From: Silene latifolia
Lineage: Eukaryota; Streptophyta; Magnoliopsida; Caryophyllales; Caryophyllaceae
Assembly: GCF_048544455.1 (NCBI RefSeq)
Contig: NC_133534.1
Location: 34,348,217-34,412,216, forward strand
Length of the DNA: 64,000 bases
Direction of reading: 5' to 3'
In this document: in pieces, positions 45,410-56,818 of the stretch
Position numbering within the stretch: position 1 is the first letter of the stretch
How the letters are laid out: each line of letters opens with the position of its first letter
The notes under the pieces: generated by a model
What the model was told of the DNA's origin: nothing
The model's input: the letters and a program-made list of their open reading frames with translations, nothing else
Database searches by the model: none
Translations under genes and position numbers: made by a program

Positions 45410-47651
45410 TTGTTATGAGAAAAGAAGTGGTCTACAAAACAAAATAGAAGGAGTAAAACAAATGTCGTTTTAATAATAATACTCGTAAAAATTATAATTT
45501 AAACAAGTTTTATGCATTTTTCTAGTGACCTCTACCCAACTAGATAAATGATTCCAAGACCCAAATTCATATCGACTTAGGCACGGTGGGGCCGATTCAT
45601 CCTTTATCAATATAACTTGGTGGATTAACGTTTAATTGATTCTACTTTTAGAACTCTTGGTCGATAATATTACATTAACAATTATCTTTAGCCCAAAACA
45701 CATCCGACAAGGGCACGGTGTGGCCGATACATCCCATATCAAAAAAACTTTTGTTGAGTTCAATCCAAATTTCGAATAAATGTGTCCATTATCCAAACCC
45801 ATATTAACTTAGGCACGGTGTGGCCGATTCATCCCTTATCAACATGAATTCGGTGGATAGACATTTATCACCCACTTCCCCTACGTAACAAGGTTTGTAC
45901 CCCGGTGTGGCCGAGTGCACTCCCTCGCGAAATAGGTTTTCATGGTTTCTACTATTGGGTAAGGCTATGTCTCAATTAATTGTTTTAGCGAGAGGTCATG
46001 TCAATTTATTATCTATCACGTTTTAAGTGAACTAAAGCGGTGAACTACGATAATTTTAGTTGACACGGTCGATAAACTCGATGAAAGAAGATGCATGTTT
46101 TAGTTATGGCGATTTAGCGATGCATGTGACATAAAAATAAAATGCAAGCATAAAATAAATCCTAGTATGACCTTTCCTAAAATAAAAAACTATTTAACTA
46201 TTACATATTCGGAAACCAACTCCATTGGTCCCTTGAACTTCGGTTGTGGCACGCATCTCGAGGTAACACCGTCTTTATGTATCGCCATCTTGAAGAAATC
46301 CGTCTTTGGGAACTCCGAGATAAATTAAATTACATAGCAAATTACATAATTTCCTATTATACATTTGTAACTAAAATAAAATAAATCTATTAAATTACAA
46401 AACGGTGATACGAGATCACAATAAAAATACAACCGAATCGATATTCCCATACATTTCGGGTAATACCAATTAAAAACTAAGGCCATACTAAGTAAAATTA
46501 CATAATTCAAAAATTACATAAATTAAATTATGACAATCATAAAGAAAATGCAGCATTATAATGTGTATGAACATGCCCAATTTTATGCTAAATCGTCTTT
46601 AATTAGCCAATATCGTATATTACTCGGTTTTTACGGATTTGCGTGATTTCAACATTTTACAATCACAAAAATTACATAAATTCATATTTATGCATAAGTT
46701 AATTACCCTAACCTCTTAGGACTCAAAATTTAGTCTACACTAATTATTTGACCATAATTAACTCATATTTCTAAAATTGTTCATTAATGGACCAAAAATT
46801 ACAAAAATAAGCTATAAACTTCAAATAAATCACAAAATTTCAAATAAATTCAAAATTTGAAATTTAAACTCATGAACATTCTGGAAAAATACCATGACAC
46901 TCATAATGTTCAAAAACTTAGGTTAAAAATTTTGAAATTTTTCCGGAAAAAACAATGTTGCGGTTTATCGGTTTTTAACAAAATAATCATAAAAACATGA
47001 GAAAAATTATATTTATTAACTTTTCAATTTTAGATCTGATAATGACAATAAAAAGCAACATATGATGTTTTTCTTTAGTCATAGAGTATGTTTTATTAAT
47101 TTTGCACTAATAAAGTCACTATTCATGCCATTTTTCTTCAAAAATCCATAAATCATGCAAAAAACTTCACTATAGCCCATTATTTTACACACATCTTGTA
47201 AAATTGCATGTGACATCATACTAAATTTCTATGACCAGATTCGAAATTTATCTCATATTAACCTATTTTTCACCTAAAATCGATTTTAATAATGAAAAAT
47301 CCATTTTTCGAGCATAACATATCCAAAAATTATGAAAATTTACAGGTTATCTCAAAATAATATATGTGACAACATATCCAAAAATCACTGGAAAATTAGA
47401 AGTATAGCTAATTTTAGACCGAAAATGACATTTTTACTCATAAAATCATATTTAAATGCCATTATTGTATAATATGAACAATAAAAATCCGTAAATTAAC
47501 CAAAATATCCTAAAACATTTTAGGACCAGAAATTTAACATGCATAAATTAATTTCGTGATATCTCATAATAACACAAATTATTCAAGTTTTATATGTTAT
47601 TCTTATAACTCGGAAAAACTTTTAACCGATTTGCATGCAAACAACCATGGC
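45410..47651 (-). other. long untranslated leader of the gag-only element, with repeated motif
   Basis: About 2.2 kb between primer site and gag, AT-rich, no ORF. Near the gag end four copies of a GC-richer block GGTGTGGCCGATTCATC (variants at about 45582, 45718, 45815 and 45905) are spaced roughly 90-135 bp apart in otherwise AT-rich sequence. Confidence 0.7.
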
Positions 47652-47663
47652 GCTCTGATACCG
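47652..47663 (-). other. primer-binding site of the gag-only element
   Basis: GCTCTGATACCG on the plus strand; its reverse complement differs from TGGTATCAGAGC at the first base only. Two bases from the 5' LTR. Confidence 0.85.
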
Positions 47664-47665
47664 AT

Positions 47666-48941
47666 TGAAAGAAAAGTAGATCTATATACTTACATATTCA
47701 TATATGTTATAAATTAATTTGTCATAAAATTAACTAATGATCTTATGCATGCAAACATTTAAACTAAATAAGGAAGAAACTTTGTTCTTACATTGGATTT
47801 TCGGTTTATAGGGCACAAGAGAGATCACCTTTCTCTCTTGTTCTTGTGCTTTCCTTTTGGATAAACAAAGACCCAAGTGTAGGATCTCTCCCAAAGTTTT
47901 ATACCCAAGGTTTACTCTTAATTAAAATTAATATTATAGATACTAGTACAATATTAATCTTGTATGAAAATTGACCCAAAATAATTTTGGTATTTGTCAC
48001 TAAAAACCGGTTTTTAGAGAGAAGAGAAGAGGAAAAATATTTTTATCTCTCTAAAAATATTTTATGAGATGAATGAATGAATAATCAATAACATTATTGA
48101 GTATAAGGTAAAAAGGAGAGGAAAAACCAATTGGTTTTTTTTGCCTCTAGAAAACCGGGTGGGAGAGAGGGCAAAAAGGGAGCCAATGCATGCATAAATT
48201 GTTCTTTACAATGAGCAATAGGTTGCAAGGCTAGTCTATAATGCAAATGATTGTGTTTTCCACTAATTTAAACAACACAATATTTTGCCTAATCCCCTCT
48301 TAATTTCGGTACACTCATAAAATGGAACCCATTTTATTTTTGTCAAATTTGTCAATATGTCACATGTCATATGTTACATAAATTTGTTATGTATTTTTAA
48401 CATATTAAAAATCAACGTATTAATAAAATACGTCATATATATAAAAAAAAAAAAGGACTTAGTAATTCATAATTACTTGTACCAAAATATTTCTCCAATT
48501 ATAAATCACAATAAATTGTATTTATAATAATTCATTCAAATTTAATTGTTTCCTTAAACAATAATTTCATCTGAGTAATGATACAACTCGATTACTCAGA
48601 CCGTATCTCATTTAATCAAATTTCAATGTGATACGTATATTTTACCTCCAAAATCGTCCGTCAATTTTCAAGTAATTTAATTAACTCGTAACGTTATACG
48701 ATTAATTAAATGATCAATTAAGAGTGTTGCCCTATAGGTATGACCTAGGGGATCAACTGATCACCACCGTCGCACGACAGTAATGTCAAACTCTAGTCAG
48801 CCAATCATTACCGATATATGTTGATCAGTTGACAGTAAAATATTACTTCCCAATTGTATTCTTTATGATGAGATTTAAACATGTGATCATCATGATCAAC
48901 AGTCGTGATCGCATTATTGTCGGAGGACACATATTCCAACA
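47666..48941 (-). repeat. 5' LTR of the gag-only element
   Basis: 1,276 bp, the partner of 27986-29257, directly followed by the GGTAT duplication 48942-48946. Confidence 0.95.
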
Positions 48942-48946
48942 GGTAT

Positions 48947-50440
48947 GGTCGTGGATGGTTCGTTGGTAGTGGGGTTCGTTGATGGTGTGGAGGTAGGAGA
49001 TGATTGCGGTTGGGAGTGGCGTCGAGTGTATACTTGGGTGATGGGTGGGCGAGGTTGGGGAACGTGCGTGAGAGGAGGGGAGGTGGGAACGGTGGGAGGA
49101 GATGGTAAGACAGGAAGAATAAGTTGACACCAATCATCTGGACTGGTGTATGTAGAAGAGGATGGCACGGTTGTAAGAAGTCGAGTATAGGCAAATTGGT
49201 CTTCTACAAATTTAACATAACGGGAGGTATATAGGCGATTGGTTTTCGGGTAAAGACAATGAAAAGCACTTTTAGTGGAAGAGTATCTTACGAAGATGCT
49301 AGAGGTGGATCGATAGTCAAGTTTATGTTTTGTGTAAGGCCGGAGCCATGGATAACAAAGACAGCCGAAGTTATGTAGTTTAGTATAGGCGGGTTGAGTG
49401 TTGTGCTTGAGAAAGTATGGTGTAAGACTGTTTAACGTTTTAGTAGGAAGGCGGTTGATGAGATATGTTGCCGTATTAAAGGCAAACGGCCAAAATGTGG
49501 TGGGTAGGCCGGCGTGAGCTAGGAGAGCGAGGCCAGTTTCAACTATGTGACGGTGTCGTCGTTCGGCATACCCATTATGTTCCGGGGTATGGGGCAGAGA
49601 GGTAAAGTGGCTTATGCCATTGTCGAGTAAGGTTGGAGTTAATTTTTGAAATTCTCCACCATTATCGGAGAACAATTGTCGTATTGGTTTTTGAAAATAC
49701 TTTTCGACTAATGCTTTAAATCGAAGAAATACTTGTTGGTTTTCGGATTTTTGTTTTAGCGGGAATAGCCATATGTATTTACTAAAGTGGTCGACAAATA
49801 TTACGAAGTATTTATATTTTTCACAAGAGTAGACTGGAATAGTCCATAAATCGGAATAGACTAAGTCGAGTGGGGCTGTGGTTTTAAAAGTCGATGTCGC
49901 GAATGGTAGCTTTTTGCTTTTGCTAACGTGACACGATTCACAAAATGTAAAATTGGATAAAATAGAAATAAACGGTGCATTTTTATCAATAGCTTTCATA
50001 ACATCAAGAGAAGGGTGGCCTAATTTATGATGCCATGAGATGGGAGTTAAGCCTTTTTGGTTCGAATAGACTTGCGGTTGCTTCAGACTCAACTCATAGA
50101 TGTCATTTTTAGCCCGTCCCTCGAGGAGTGTTTCACCCATCGAGATTGCCTTAATAAGAAAAGAAGACGAAAATATAGCGTAAGCATTGTTATCACGACA
50201 TGATTGTGAAATAGACAAAATATTACGTGAAATTTGTGGTACGTGCAATACATTATTTAATTGAATAGAAGAGTAAGGTAATTGAAATGAACCTATATTA
50301 GCAATGTCGAGGGTAGAACCGTCACCAATTATGAGCGCACCAGGGCCATTGTATGGCGAGTGGAGAGTAAGGGTATCGAGATCGTGGGTGACGCGGTAGG
50401 AGGCTCCACTGTCGAGAAGGTAATTGGGGTTGGGGTTCAA
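48947..50440 (-). pseudogene. copia protease, GAG-pre-integrase and integrase of the outer copia
   Basis: Open frame on the minus strand. Protease active site DSGAS (about residue 11). The integrase zinc-binding region has HHKLGHP followed by CESCHVSKS (about residues 140-175). The integrase core has the Asp in YSDLW, the Asp in FSDNGGEF and the Glu in PEHNGYAERRHRHIVE (about 195-300). A Ser/Pro/Thr-rich linker is cut by the gag-only element at 48942. The catalytic D-D-E residues are all present. This segment is open over about 500 codons, but gag and RT of the same element are broken, so the element is defective. Confidence 0.95.
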
Positions 50441-50470
50441 GACGGCGTGGGTGGCGGTGTGGGCTTGGGG

Positions 50471-51413
50471 CTAGTTTTGATGCTGCCGGGGTAGGGGGTT
50501 CGGGGAAGATGATGGTTGGAAAAAGCTTGCGAAAATATGGGCAGTTGGCAATGACGTGGCCAATCCTGCGACACCCTTGACAACGACCTTTAAAGGGACG
50601 GGGTTGGGGTTGGGGTTGGTAGAGGACGAAGGAGGTGGGTTGTTTTGGTTGTAGAGAGGGACGTTGGGTGTGGTGGTGGTGTGTTGGTTGCCACAGTAGT
50701 GGTTGTTGTGACGATATGAGGGATTGACAGAGGGTTGAAATAAGTCCGTAGATGGTTGTTGTTTTATGAGTAATTCATGTTGAAGCAATTTTTCGTGTAA
50801 AGCTTCAAAGGTGATCGGGTTGTCACGGGCACAAACCGTGTCCATGACTGGTTTGTATAAATTATAGTCAAGGCCCTTAAGAACCTTGGAGACAATGTCT
50901 TCCGGATCAAGAATTTTGCCCATTAAGGCGAGTTGGTCGATGCATGCCTTTATAGCATTCATATAATCGGTAATGGATTGATCCATGGTTTTAACAATTG
51001 AATCAAGACGATCCTTGATTTGCAAGATATGTGCTCGGGAAGGGTTTGCATATGTTCTTGCTAATATGTCCCAAGCCTCTTTTGAGGTTTTGGCTGGGAC
51101 AATTAACGCTTGAATGGCCGACGACAAGGTACCGATAAGGGCACCAAGGATCAGACCGTCCTGTTTTAGCCAGGTGAAATATGCAGGGTTCGGTTTGTCG
51201 GTTTTGTCATCACCGGTGATGGTGGGTGATGGGGATGGGTGTGAGCCGTCGAGAAAACCGAGTAAACTATATCCAAATAGGATGTGTGTGAGTTAGAAGT
51301 GCCAAGAAGTATAGTTGAGAGGGGTGAGTTTGACACAATGATTGAGGTTGAGGGAGGTTAGTGGAGCAGTGGTTTCGTGGGGAGTTTGGGATAACGGTGT
51401 CTTGGTTTGTCAT
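50471..51413 (-). pseudogene. copia gag (UBN2 type) of the outer copia
   Basis: ATG at 51413 (MTNQDTVIPNSPRN). A frameshift in the first 50 codons leads to the conserved opening of copia gag (reading through GFLDGSHP about 51245), and the long frame 51127-50471 has SSAIQALIVPAKTSKEAWD, YMNAIKACIDQLALMG and ITFEALHEKLLQHE. A CCHC knuckle, CQGCRRIGHVIANC (about 50585-50545), is in a frame shifted from the main one. A TAG separates it from protease. Two frameshifts plus a stop. Confidence 0.88.
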
Positions 51414-51510
51414 GGTGGTGTCGTGAGTGGTGATGGCTGGGAGGGCTAGGCAGACGCGTTTGAAGGCGGTAAGACGGGTTGAAAGAGGGTTTTTGGAGGA
51501 TCTTTTGTGA

Positions 51511-51523
51511 CTCCTTGATACCA
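51511..51523 (-). other. primer-binding site of the outer copia
   Basis: Reverse complement TGGTATCAAGGAG, directly adjacent to the 5' LTR at 51524. Confidence 0.88.
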
Positions 51524-51739
51524 TGTAAGTAAGATATTGTATTGATAATGAATGAATATACAACTAAACAATGCATACAAATATTTATAGGCTAGAAGAA
51601 AATAATGCTAATGAAGGAAGAGAGCCTTTAGAATATACAGTTCCTATATTTTTAAAAATGAACATATCACTTGATTGATTGTGTTGATTTGTTTCTTATA
51701 TTTGCAGATTCCGAAGATATGGAAGATATATTGTTAATA
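51524..51739 (-). repeat. 5' LTR of the outer copia
   Basis: 216 bp, same length as 26098-26313, followed by AATTG. Confidence 0.93.
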
Positions 51740-51900
51740 AATTGAACTTGTCAATCTCGTCAAGTGGATCAGGTGAAAATGATCACAGTCATGTGAGAAT
51801 GCTAGTCAAATAAGTTATTTTATTTTTTTTAACATATAACTAAATATTTAATTATGATGTAGGAAAATATAACTAATGCGTTTTTTAAGAATATTACACA
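51740..51900. other. short host spacer
   Basis: AATTG duplication and unremarkable sequence between the copia and the Helitron-like array. No gene seen. Confidence 0.5.
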
Positions 51901-54900
51901 CTAGTATTGGTGCCCGGCTTCGCCCGGGCTACCTCTACTTACCATTAATTTTTTTTTCATTAAATAAAATTACTTAAAAGTGCATAACCCATAAATTTAT
52001 CATTAATATATTACTTAAAATTGTATAACCCATATCCTAAAATTACGATGAAATAAAATTTGAGACAAATTCACTACTCCCGCTATTAATATTTTACTCT
52101 TATTAATGAAACAATAGTAATAACATTTCACTACTTGCCCGTAATCATTGTTACTTTCACTACTTCAGTCGTAATTATTGTTACTGTCACTACTGCCGCA
52201 TTAATATTGATAATTTCACTACTCCCGCCGTAATTATTGTTACTTTCACCATTGCCGCATTAATATTGATTATTTCACTATTCCCGTTGTTGTTTCTACC
52301 ACTCTCACTAATCTCGTTGATAATATTGTTACTTTTACTATTCAAATGAGTGATTATTATCATATAACTATATCCAATGTTACTACAATTCTTTTCTTTA
52401 CTGAAGAAATTACTTTTACTATTTAGGTATGCAATTTAAAGAGGATTATATATTTATATAAATATATTACATATATGCATTAAATCAAATCGAAAGAATT
52501 ATGCAATATTATATATTATGGATTCTAACTTGAATTATTTATAACCAACTTATTATATTTTTGTATGTTAAATAATTAACATCTCTATACATCTAATAAA
52601 CTATAAAGTTTAATAAAATTGCATAGATTTTAAATTTAATATATAATTTTATGATGATAATAATTAATACCATAAGTGTGCATATTTATATTAATTAATT
52701 ATTTTATTTTAAGGAAATTGACTATCTTCTAGTCTTCTATAAATATTTAGAAAAATTACCAGGGATCTCATTTCTTTTAGTTTCCTTGAAATTGACCATC
52801 TTAATTAATTATTTTATTTTAAGGAAATTGACAATCTTAATTAATTATTTTATTTTAAGGAAATTGACCATGTTTAGGAAAATTACCAAGCTTCTATATA
52901 ATTTAATTTTAACCCAAACTATGTAATATTTGCATTGAGATCCCTTAATTGGGTCCATCACCCGGTGCTATTGATTTAAAACTATATAGTATAATTAATT
53001 TGTATAACTTTCTTTAATTCCATTAAAGTCCCTTGGTTTCTGGATTTAATATATAGTACTAGGCTTGGTGCCCGGCTTCGCCCGGGCTACCTCTATTTAC
53101 CGTTAAACTTTATTTTCAATGAAATAAACTATGTTGGAGTTGTCTAACTCACACATTTACTATTAGTAAAATATTTTTCTATGACATATTTTGTAATTAT
53201 AATGAAATGTAAAATTTATTTTCAAATTATGAGACACGTTCACTACCCCGCTATTAATATTATTACTTTCACGATATTTTTTTGTTAATATCATTACGTT
53301 CACTACTCCCGTGGTTACTATTGTTTCTTTTACTAATTCCTCTATTTTTTTTTTTGTTAAATTCATTATTCCCGTTAATTTTTCCGGCCTATATTTAAAT
53401 AAATAAAATATTTCCTTGAGACGATTGGTTATTTAATTGTTCATACTTTTTCTCATTGTTACCACTGTTACTTTCACTACATTCGTTGTTACATTCACTA
53501 CTTCCACTGTCATTATTATAACTGTCACTACTCTCACATTAATACTGTTAATTTTATTAATCTCGTTGCTGCTACTATTACTTTTACTACATTTAACTTA
53601 ATTTATAATTCTATGATGATACTAATTAATTCCATAAGTGGGGCATGTTCATTTTAAGGAAAATCATTATATTATTGTGTTTTCTAAATTTGATTACTTT
53701 AATTTAATGTAGTTTCCATAAATATTCTTCATCAAGGCATGTTTATATTATACTTTTAACCAAAACTATAAAATATTTACATTGAGGTCCCTTTATCAGG
53801 TCCATCACACAGTGCTATCGATTTAAAACTATATAGTATATTTAATTTGTATAAATTTCTTTAATTACATTGAAGTCCCTTGGTTTATGGAATTAATATA
53901 TAGTACTAGTATTGGTGCCTGGCTTCGCCCGGGCTACCTCTACCTACCTTTAATTTTTTTTTCATTAAATAAAATTACTTAAAGTTACATAACTCATAAA
54001 TTTATCAATAATATATTTTTTATAACACATCCTAAAATTACGATAAAATAAAATTTTCGACAAATTCACTATTCCCGCTATTAATATTTTACTCTTATTA
54101 ATGAAATAATAGTAATAACATTTTACTACTTGCCCGTAATCATTGTTATTTTCATTACTCCCGCCGTAATTTATGTTACTGTCACCACTGTCGCATTAAT
54201 ATTGATAATTTCACTACACCCGCCGTAATTATTGTTACTTTAACTATTGCCGCATTAAATATTGATTATTTCACTACTCCCGTTGTTGTTTCTACCACTC
54301 TCACTAATCTCGTTGATAATATTATTACTTTTACTATTCAAATGAGTGATTTTTATCATATAACTATATCCAATGTTGCTACAATTCTTTTCCTTACTGA
54401 CGAAATTATTTTTACTACTTAGCCATGCAATTTTAAGAGGATTATATATTTATATAAATATATTACATATAAGCATTAAATCAAATCGGAAGAATTATGC
54501 AATATTATATATTATGGAATCTAACTTGAACTATTTTATTTTATTGACCATCTTAATTAATTATTTTATTTTAAGGAAATTGACCATGTTTAGGAAAATT
54601 ATCAAACTTCTATATAATTTAATTTTAACCCAAACAATATAATATTTGCATTGAGATCCCTTAATCGGGTCCATCACACGGTACTATTGATTTAAAACTA
54701 TATAGTATAATTAATTTGTATAACTTTCTTTAATTAAATTGAAATCCCTTGGTTTCTGGATTTAATATATAGTACTAGTATTGGTGCCCGGCTTCGCCCG
54801 GGCTATCTCTACTTACCATTAATTTTTTTTTTCATTAAATAAAATTACTTAAAAGTTGCATAACCCTTAAATTTATCATTTAATATATTGTTCTATGACA

Positions 54901-55939
54901 TATCCTAAAATTACGATGAAATAAATTTTAAGACAAATTCACTACTCCCGCTATTAATATTTTACTCTTATTAATGAAACAATAGTAATAATATTTCACT
55001 ACTTGCCCGTAATCATTGTTACTTTCACTACACCCGTTGTAAATATTGTTACTGTCCCTACTGCCGCATTAATATTGATAATTTCACTACTCCCAATTAT
55101 TGTTACTTACAATATTGCCGCATTAATATTAATTATTTCACTACTCTATTAGTGTTTCTACCACTTTCACTAATCTCGCTGATAATATTGTTACTTTTAC
55201 TATTCAAATGAGTCATTACTATCATATAACTATATCCACTGTTATTACAATTCTTTTTTCTTTACTGACGAAATTACTTTTACTATTTAGGCATGCAATT
55301 TTAAGAGGATTATATATTTATATAAATATATTACATATATGCATTAAATCAAATCGAAATAATTATGCAATATTATATCTTATGAAATCTAACTTGAATT
55401 ATTATAACCTACTTATATTATATTTTTATATGTTAAATAATTAACATCGCTATACATCTAATAAACTATAAAGTTTAATAAAATTGCATAGATTTTAAAT
55501 TTAATATATAATTTTATGATGATAATAATTAATAAAATAAGTGTACATGTTTATACTAATTAATTATTTTATTTTAAGAAAATTTACCATCTTCTAGTCT
55601 TCTATAAATATTTAGGAAAATTATCAAGCATCTTCTTTATCTTAGTCTTCTTGAAATTGACCATCTTAATTAATTATTTTATTTTAAGGAAATTGACCAT
55701 TATAATTAATTCTTTTATTTTAAGGAAATTGCCATGTTTTAGTCTCTTACAAATGTTTAGGAAAATTACCAAGCTTCTATATAGTTTAATTTTAACCCAA
55801 ACTATATAATATTTGCATTGAGATCCCTTAATCGGGTCCATCACACGGTGCTAGTAATTTAAAACTATATAATATAATTAATTTGTATAACTTTCTTTAA
55901 TTACATGGAAGTCCCTTGGTTTCTGAAATTAATATATAG
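51901..55939 (-). mobile_element. tandem array of four Helitron-like units, minus orientation
   Basis: Each unit has, on the minus strand, the 3' end GCCCGGGCGAAGCCGGGC (6-bp stem hairpin) followed 8-9 bp later by CTAG. Ends lie at 51901, 53059, 53906 and 54775; unit lengths are about 1,158, 847, 869 and 1,165 bp, ending near 55939. A 3' hairpin close to CTRR and no target duplication is the Helitron signature. Units 1 and 4 are full length; units 2 and 3 share internal deletions. No coding sequence. Confidence 0.78.
52060..52330. repeat. degenerate minisatellite inside the Helitron-like units
   Basis: Loose 25-45-bp periodicity of ATTGTTACTTTCACTACT / CCCGCCGTAATTATTG. It is repeated in the other units around 53240-53580, 54060-54330 and 54945-55200. 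Confidence 0.7.
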
Positions 55940-55975
55940 TATTGATTGATTGATTGATTGATTTATTGATTGATT
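55940..55975. repeat. (ATTG)n microsatellite at the end of the array
   Basis: ATTG repeated with one ATTT interruption, directly at the outer boundary of the array. Confidence 0.9.
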
Positions 55976-56715
55976 TAATATATATGAGTATATTAATATA
56001 TTAATAATAATAATAAATAAATGAATTATTAATATTTGATACATTAATTATAAATCAATATATCTATCTATCTATCTATATTAATAAAGGAAGCTTTTTT
56101 CGAGCGATTATAGAGAGTCCAATTTTTCTAAATGACTTTAAACTAGGAGATTATCATTGTGAGGAATTTAACTCTAAAATAATACTACTACACAAGTTAA
56201 TACGGGTATGTCATACGTCTTTTTTAGCTAGAGTAAGAGTCATATAGCTGTAAAAGTGTTAAGTGTATATAGAAGTCAAATTGCTAAATACTTCTACCAC
56301 GATATTAGAGTTTATTTAAGCTCAAAACACAATAAATTAATTTTAAATCATTAAAGCTTGATAATTCCGTCAGTGTTCACATAATACTAAATCTCACCTA
56401 ATTATATATGGAGAATTTTATAATAAACAATAAAAAAAACTTGAGTTTTACTAGGATTCAAACAATTTGTATAGTGCTACGTATAAAACTTCATAATACG
56501 CAACAATTTTGGTACTATTTTTTTCTCGAGCTTTCTACCTTCGTGAATGCATTGTCTTTTTATTTCCTAGCATTGTGATTGAGTACATGTGTACAACTGT
56601 ACAATTATTTTGATTGCATGAGTATATAAATAGTATATATAATGCATATTATGTTTCATACCAATTTAGTAATTTTTGTTATGTTATACTAATTCATGTT
56701 TTGTTGTTCTACAGG

Positions 56716-56818
56716 TATTAATGATGAGCAATCGCAAAGATTCAAAAATCATCTTTTTTTTCCATCAGAACGGTTTGAACAACAAACCGATTTTCCTTTT
56801 AGTTATAGGGTTCAATTG
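56716..56818 (+). other. exon-like segment inside the Helitron-like element
   Basis: Flanked by CTACAG| and |GTAAGA. One frame is open across it (NDEQSQRFKNHL near the start). Helitrons often carry captured exons. Source gene not recognised. Confidence 0.3.

Larger units (their letters stand above)
27986..48941 (-). mobile_element. gag-only LTR retrotransposon (TR-GAG type), with nested CACTA
   Basis: Direct LTRs 27986-29257 (1,272 bp) and 47666-48941 (1,276 bp), TG...CA on the minus strand (TGTTGGAA...CTTTCA), GGTAT duplications, a primer site one base off TGGTATCAGAGC at 47652-47663, and a purine tract ACAAGTGGGAGAT (reverse of 29258-29270). Without the CACTA its interior is about 6.1 kb and codes for only one protein, a gag with a zinc knuckle. 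This matches the published TR-GAG class of non-autonomous plant elements. By eye the LTRs differ at about 11-12 positions (about 1%), so it is younger than the copia it sits in. Confidence 0.93.
26098..51739 (-). mobile_element. outer Ty1/copia retrotransposon, minus strand, with nested inserts
   Basis: Direct 216-bp LTRs (26098-26313 and 51524-51739), AATTG duplications, a primer site TGGTATCAAGGAG at 51511-51523 and a purine tract TCTTGAGGGGGCG (reverse of 26314-26326). The coding order on the minus strand is gag (51413-50471), protease-integrase (50440-48947), then, past the 27986-48941 insertion, RT-RNase H (27985-26320). The order PR-INT-RT-RH defines copia. Without inserts it is about 4.7 kb, a normal size. 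Several frameshifts and stops make it defective. Confidence 0.95.

Noticed and set aside
48945..49127. 60-codon plus-strand Gly/Val-rich frame
   Set aside because: Antisense of the Ser/Pro/Thr linker of copia pol.
54373..55444. 78-89-codon plus-strand frames with membrane-like composition
   Set aside because: Same AT-rich sequence repeated in Helitron-like units; occurs only where deletions leave the frame open; no homology recognised.
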